The notes below the pieces were generated by a model that was not told the DNA's origin, made no database searches, and saw only the letters and a program-made list of their open reading frames with translations. The translations under genes were made by a program, and so were the position numbers. From an uncultured Clostridia bacterium (GTDB taxonomy: Bacteria; Bacillota; Clostridia; Christensenellales; Pumilibacteraceae), in NCBI GenBank assembly GCA_934229275.1, contig CAKQDN010000013.1, positions 1 to 46,007 on the forward strand: DNA of 46,007 nt, given 5' to 3'. Below, piece after piece: positions 43,013 to 46,007 of the stretch; within the stretch, counting starts at the first letter, position 1; each line of letters begins with the position of its first letter.

Positions 43013-44344
43013 TTATTCCCCTTTCCTTTTCATCACGCACACCGTTTCGACGTGGTCGGTCATGGGGAACATATCGAAGGGCTGAACTAAAGAGATTTCG
43101 TAGTTATCGGCAAGGATTTTGCAGTCGCGTGCGAGCGTTGCAGGGTTGCAACTGACGTAGACTAGTGTTTCGGGCGCGAAACTTCCGACCGACTTTAAAA
43201 CGCTCTCGTCGCAGCCGCTCCTGGGCGGATCGAGCACGATAAGGCAGCCGTCCGCCTTATCCTTCAGCGTGGGCAGAACGTCCTTTACGTCGCCGAGAAG
43301 TGCGGTCATATTGCCGATACCGTTGTCCTTTTTCAGTTTGAGCGCCGACTGCGTGGCTTCGCGGTTAATTTCGATACCGATAGCCTCTCGGGCGACTCCG
43401 GCGAGCATGGCGGTCATGACTCCTGCTCCCGAATACGCGTCGATAACCGTTTTCGCGCCTGCATTCGAGACGATTTCGCGCACTTTATTATAAATTGCCG
43501 AGCGGATAAAGTCGTTCACCTGAAAAAAACCGGCAGGATGCACGAAAATTTTCAGTCCGTCGATTTCTATCGGCTTCTCGTCGCCGCAAACGAGAGTCCA
43601 CTCGTCGCCGAGAATGACGTTGTCGTTCCTTTTATTGACGTTGAGGTACAGCGAAAAATCGGTAAACTTTTCTTCGAGAATACGCTTAAAATCGCCGAGA
43701 TCGATTTTTTTTGTAGCGACCACGGCGACGCACAACCGTCCGCCGACCTCTCTTACGACCAGATGCCTGACGTCGCCCCTGCCGCTCGCTTCGTCGTAGC
43801 CTTTATAGTCGCTTTGGCTTAAAAACCGCTTAAACGCGGCGATAACGCCCGAAAAACGCTCGGGCTGAAGCATGCAGTCGTTCGTTTCGACTATGCGATG
43901 CGAATTGACCGCGTACAGTCCCACGACCGTTTTCCCGTCTTTAATTCCGACCGGCAGACTCATTTTGTTGCGATAGCGCAAAGTTTTATCGCTCGGAACC
44001 ACTTCTTCGATTTCGGGCGACATTCCCTCTTTTAAAAACGCAGCCCTCACCGCGCCGCGCTTTTGCTTTAACTGCTCTAAGTAGGCGACGTGCTGAAGCG
44101 TGCAGCCGCCGCACTTACCGAACGACGGACAGACGGGATTTACTCTGACGGGCGAAGGCTCGCCCATGCGTTCGGCGACGATAGCGTAGCAATAGCGCTT
44201 CTTGACGCACACGATTTTCGCCATGCACGTTTCGCCGGGCAGAGCGTCCTTAACGAACACGACGACGCCGTCCGCTCTTGCCACTCCCTCTCCGTTCATG
44301 CCGATACTTTCGATATTGAGCCGTACAATCTGATTTTTTTCCAC
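43013..44344 (-). CDS. rlmD: 23S rRNA (uracil-5-)-methyltransferase, RumA/RlmD family
   Basis: 443 residues from the GTG at 44344, chosen because GAGGA lies seven bases upstream; the longer GTG at 44374 has no RBS. An N-terminal TRAM domain (VRLNIESIGMNGEGVARADG), Fe-S Cys motif CPSFGKCGGC plus a later NDC, SAM-binding DAYSGAGVMTAMLA, the loop LDPPRSGCDESV and the catalytic Cys in YVSCNPATLARD. It methylates a uridine in 23S rRNA; which position cannot be told, since Gram-positives use RlmCD-type dual enzymes. Confidence 0.9.
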   Translation of the reverse strand: MEKNQIVRLNIESIGMNGEGVARADGVVVFVKDALPGETCMAKIVCVKKRYCYAIVAERMGEPSPVRVNPVCPSFGKCGGCTLQHVAYLEQLKQKRGAVRAAFLKEGMSPEIEEVVPSDKTLRYRNKMSLPVGIKDGKTVVGLYAVNSHRIVETNDCMLQPERFSGVIAAFKRFLSQSDYKGYDEASGRGDVRHLVVREVGGRLCVAVVATKKIDLGDFKRILEEKFTDFSLYLNVNKRNDNVILGDEWTLVCGDEKPIEIDGLKIFVHPAGFFQVNDFIRSAIYNKVREIVSNAGAKTVIDAYSGAGVMTAMLAGVAREAIGIEINREATQSALKLKKDNGIGNMTALLGDVKDVLPTLKDKADGCLIVLDPPRSGCDESVLKSVGSFAPETLVYVSCNPATLARDCKILADNYEISLVQPFDMFPMTDHVETVCVMKRKGE

Positions 44345-44429
44345 TTCTTCGTCCTCGCTCGCCGCGCGGCACACGCAAAAGGCAGTCCGCTTTTACGAAC
44401 TACCGAAAATTGCTATCCGATTAAATCCG

Positions 44430-44459
44430 AAAAAAGGCGCAAGCGCGTTTATCTGCGCC
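44430..44459 (-). terminator. Terminator of the HPr-like gene
   Basis: GGCGCA and TGCGCC (44454-44459 with 44436-44441) around a 12-nt loop, followed by TTTTTT on the minus strand. Confidence 0.75.
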
Positions 44460-44482
44460 CACGCCCCGATTTTTCGATAACG

Positions 44483-44713
44483 TCAGTCTACGATGAATTC
44501 TTTAAGGTCTGCGAGCAGATCGTCGCACTTGTCGTCGTGAACTTCCATGGTTACGGGTTTGCTGAGGTCAAGGCTGAAAATTCCGAGAAGCGACTTTGCG
44601 TCGATGAGGAATCTTCCGCTGCGCAAATCGATTTCGTAGGGATATTTATTCACCACGTTTACGAATTTTTTAACGCTTTCAGCCATTCCGAGTCCGATTT
44701 TTACAGATTTCAT
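44483..44713 (-). CDS. HPr-like domain protein lacking the phosphorylatable histidine
   Basis: 76 residues from the ATG at 44713 with GGAGGAAA upstream; the frame extends to 44809 but that part contains the promoter. The fold pattern is that of HPr (DAKSLLGIFSLDLSKPVTMEV matches the HPr AKSIMGL region carrying the regulatory Ser), but the GLHARP loop with the active His is replaced by LGMAESV. It therefore cannot carry PTS phosphate at His; the Ser in DAKSLLG remains. Possibly a regulatory HPr paralogue (Crh also lacks the His). Confidence 0.8.
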   Translation of the reverse strand: MKSVKIGLGMAESVKKFVNVVNKYPYEIDLRSGRFLIDAKSLLGIFSLDLSKPVTMEVHDDKCDDLLADLKEFIVD

Positions 44714-44780
44714 TATTATTTCCTCCGGTTGGTTTTTTGATTTTGAGATTTCGGTCGCTTCACACGACCTATACGCGTAC

Positions 44781-44809
44781 ATTATACCCGAAAAAAAGGA
44801 AAAATGCAA
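44781..44809 (-). promoter_or_regulatory. Promoter of the HPr-like gene
   Basis: TTGCAT at 44804-44809, TATAAT at 44781-44786, spacer 17. A GGTCG/CGACC hairpin (near 44753-44769) follows in the leader. Confidence 0.65.
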
Positions 44810-44846
44810 CCTTTTTTACACACAAAATTTTTATACTCTCAATTGC

Positions 44847-44875
44847 TTGCAAAAAGGTAAAATTTTTGCTAAAAT
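44847..44875 (+). promoter_or_regulatory. Promoter of the 244-residue unknown gene
   Basis: TTGCAA at 44847-44852, TAAAAT at 44870-44875, spacer 17, with TGC before the -10 (extended). Divergent from the HPr-like gene. Confidence 0.65.
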
Positions 44876-44916
44876 AATAGGTGAAGTAACGGATTTTTCG
44901 TCGGGAGGAACGTATT

Positions 44917-45651
44917 ATGACCGATTATAGTTTTAAATTTCATAAACCGGAGGACATCGCGAGTTTCAAAGCGGCAGCCGACGAACTTATCGGTAGCAAA
45001 TACATCCTTGCCGAAAAGCGCATTTCGGACCTGCTGAAAACCATTGCCGAAAACGCAGGACTACTGAATCTATTCAAAACCGCGCTTCAGGGCTACAACT
45101 ACTCGGTGGAATTCAACAAGTCGCGCGTGGCGAGCAAGGGCAAAGTCCGCCTCGTTCTCCCCAAAAATCAGGCGCGCAAAATAGCGTACGTTTTCTGTCT
45201 TCTGATGGAATTCGATACCAAAAAGCGCAGCCTTAAACAATTCCTCGACGAATACTACTTTATGCCGCAGCCCAACGCCTCTCTGGCTTTGTGGACGAAA
45301 GACATGATAACCGTGTTTAAAGAAGTAACCGAATACCTCTATCTCAACGGCATAGAAACGCTGCTCGACGACGAGGACGTCAACTATTCGCTCCGTCGGC
45401 AAGTCGGCGAAATTCTGGAAAACATGAACGCTCTTATCGTCCGCTCGACCGAAATAGGCACCGACACCAAACGCGACCTGTTCGTCGTCCTCTCGGCGAT
45501 CGAAAACTCGCTGACCCCGACGAAAGCCGACAATCTCGGCGCGCTTATAGTCGGGCTGAGGTACATAATCGAGCAAACCGGCATCGCACAGCAGTTTTCC
45601 GCCTACATGATCGAACTTAAAAGTTCTCTTATGGCTGCCGATCTTATTTAA
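44917..45651 (+). CDS. Protein of unknown function, helical, cytosolic
   Basis: 244 residues; RBS GGGAGGAAC before the ATG. No signal peptide, membrane segment or motif that I recognise. It appears mostly alpha-helical with many charged residues and a basic patch around residues 65-90 (FNKSRVASKGKVRLVLPKNQ, then ARKIAYVF). Monocistronic, with its own promoter and terminator, divergent from the HPr-like gene, with which it may share regulation. Plus strand, unlike most neighbours. I assign no function. Confidence 0.8.
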   Translation: MTDYSFKFHKPEDIASFKAAADELIGSKYILAEKRISDLLKTIAENAGLLNLFKTALQGYNYSVEFNKSRVASKGKVRLVLPKNQARKIAYVFCLLMEFDTKKRSLKQFLDEYYFMPQPNASLALWTKDMITVFKEVTEYLYLNGIETLLDDEDVNYSLRRQVGEILENMNALIVRSTEIGTDTKRDLFVVLSAIENSLTPTKADNLGALIVGLRYIIEQTGIAQQFSAYMIELKSSLMAADLI

Positions 45652-45700
45652 CTCAATCGCCCGAAAATAAGAAAATCCCTTTTTTATTCCGCTATATACG

Positions 45701-45732
45701 AAAAGTACCGACGTTTCCGCCGGTACTTTTTT
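45701..45732. terminator. Bidirectional terminator
   Basis: AAAAGTACCG and CGGTACTTTTTT around a 10-nt loop, between convergent genes. Confidence 0.85.
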
Positions 45733-45758
45733 ATCGTTTCGTTCGATTATAAGCCGCT

Positions 45759-46007
45759 TTATTTTTTGCGCTTAATCACGACTGCCGCCGATAAAAGCGT
45801 CATTAAAGCGAGTATGCCTGCCGTGAGCGCGTCGCTTTCGGTTTTGGCTTTGCACGAGCCGCAACCGGAAGAACCGGATTCGTTTTCGAGTTTTGCGATG
45901 CTCTCGGTTTTAGTGGTGCCGCATTCCGAGCAGGTGAAGGTTTTTTCGCCCTCTTTTTCCGTCGTGGGCTGACGGGTGATTTCGCCGTCGTTCCACTTAT
46001 GCTCGGT
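45759..46007 (-). CDS. C-terminal end of a surface protein with Cys-rich module and membrane anchor (partial)
   Basis: The last 82 residues of a minus-strand gene whose start is outside the window; stop TAA at 45759-45761. It reads a Cys module (HKWNDGEITRQPT, then FTCSECGTTKTESIAKL), a GSSGCGSCK linker, a hydrophobic segment (ALTAGILALMTLLSAAVVI) and a KRKK end, i.e. a C-terminal membrane anchor. The Cys module resembles those in the 1315-residue lipoprotein at 26726-30673. The function of the whole protein cannot be told. Confidence 0.75.
   Translation of the reverse strand, partial: TEHKWNDGEITRQPTTEKEGEKTFTCSECGTTKTESIAKLENESGSSGCGSCKAKTESDALTAGILALMTLLSAAVVIKRKK

Noticed and set aside
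1..46007. CRISPR arrays, tRNA or rRNA genes, prophage and insertion-sequence transposases
   Set aside because: No regularly spaced direct repeats, tRNA/rRNA-like stretches, integrase, capsid or transposase genes were seen on either strand.

Overview
The window looks like chromosome of an anaerobic, spore-lineage member of the Clostridia (Bacillota), most likely a Christensenellales-type gut bacterium. The evidence is the yqfC-yqfD-phoH-pgpH-ybeY-era-recO block (yqfC and yqfD are sporulation genes), murB-whiA-dnaE-pfkA synteny, the GGGtGRT/NifU-like pair, a glycyl radical enzyme, BspA-like and InlB-repeat surface proteins, and good sigma-A promoters (TTGACA-17-TATAAT types). The taxon is inferred from gene content, not from a marker phylogeny. 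Nearly all genes lie on the minus strand; three are on the plus strand.

Layout. 1-2609: partial P-type ATPase. 2759-4332: a membrane-anchored XRE regulator with a probably leaderless promoter, and a divergent PAP2-like membrane protein. 4416-6307: a TasA/camelysin-like secreted beta-helix protein, with a 166-bp element upstream that looks like an invertible promoter. 6328-13439: murB, a PHP phosphatase, whiA and dnaE, followed by pfkA with its own promoter. 13486-14184: a cluster of mosaic intergenic repeats. 14185-15432: a sugar-phosphate-type zinc dehydrogenase. 15572-21773: the spore/RNA-maturation/GTPase operon yqfC to recO, with a 54-residue gene between era and recO. 21774-22455: repeats and a candidate structured RNA. 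22456-23655: a Big2 lipoprotein. 23836-26680: prfA and a DUF1385-PrmC fusion. 26726-30673: a large Cys-module/BspA-like lipoprotein. 31241-32023: rpmE and a dCMP-deaminase-like gene. 32321-35422 (+): an InlB-repeat/Asp-box lipoprotein. 35502-37221: the GGGtGRT protein and a NifU-like scaffold. 37395-40188: a GH35 beta-galactosidase and an M42 aminopeptidase. 40395-42677: a glycyl radical enzyme. 43013-44713: rlmD and an HPr-like protein without the phosphorylatable His. 44917-45651 (+): a protein of unknown function. 45759-46007: the C-terminus of a surface protein.

The most interesting signal is at 6077-6242. Two 29-bp inverted repeats (27 of 29 identical) flank a consensus sigma-A promoter that points away from the surface-protein gene. 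Each repeat is itself a dyad of 13-bp arms around a 3-bp centre, as expected for a tyrosine-recombinase core site. Inverting the segment would aim the promoter at the gene and read through the repeat that lacks a T-run. In the present orientation the promoter runs at once into the other repeat, a hairpin followed by T7. This is the architecture of a phase-variable ON/OFF switch; no recombinase is encoded in the window. Housekeeping operons carry the rest of the window, interspersed with secreted or surface proteins that suggest a carbohydrate-rich host or gut environment.
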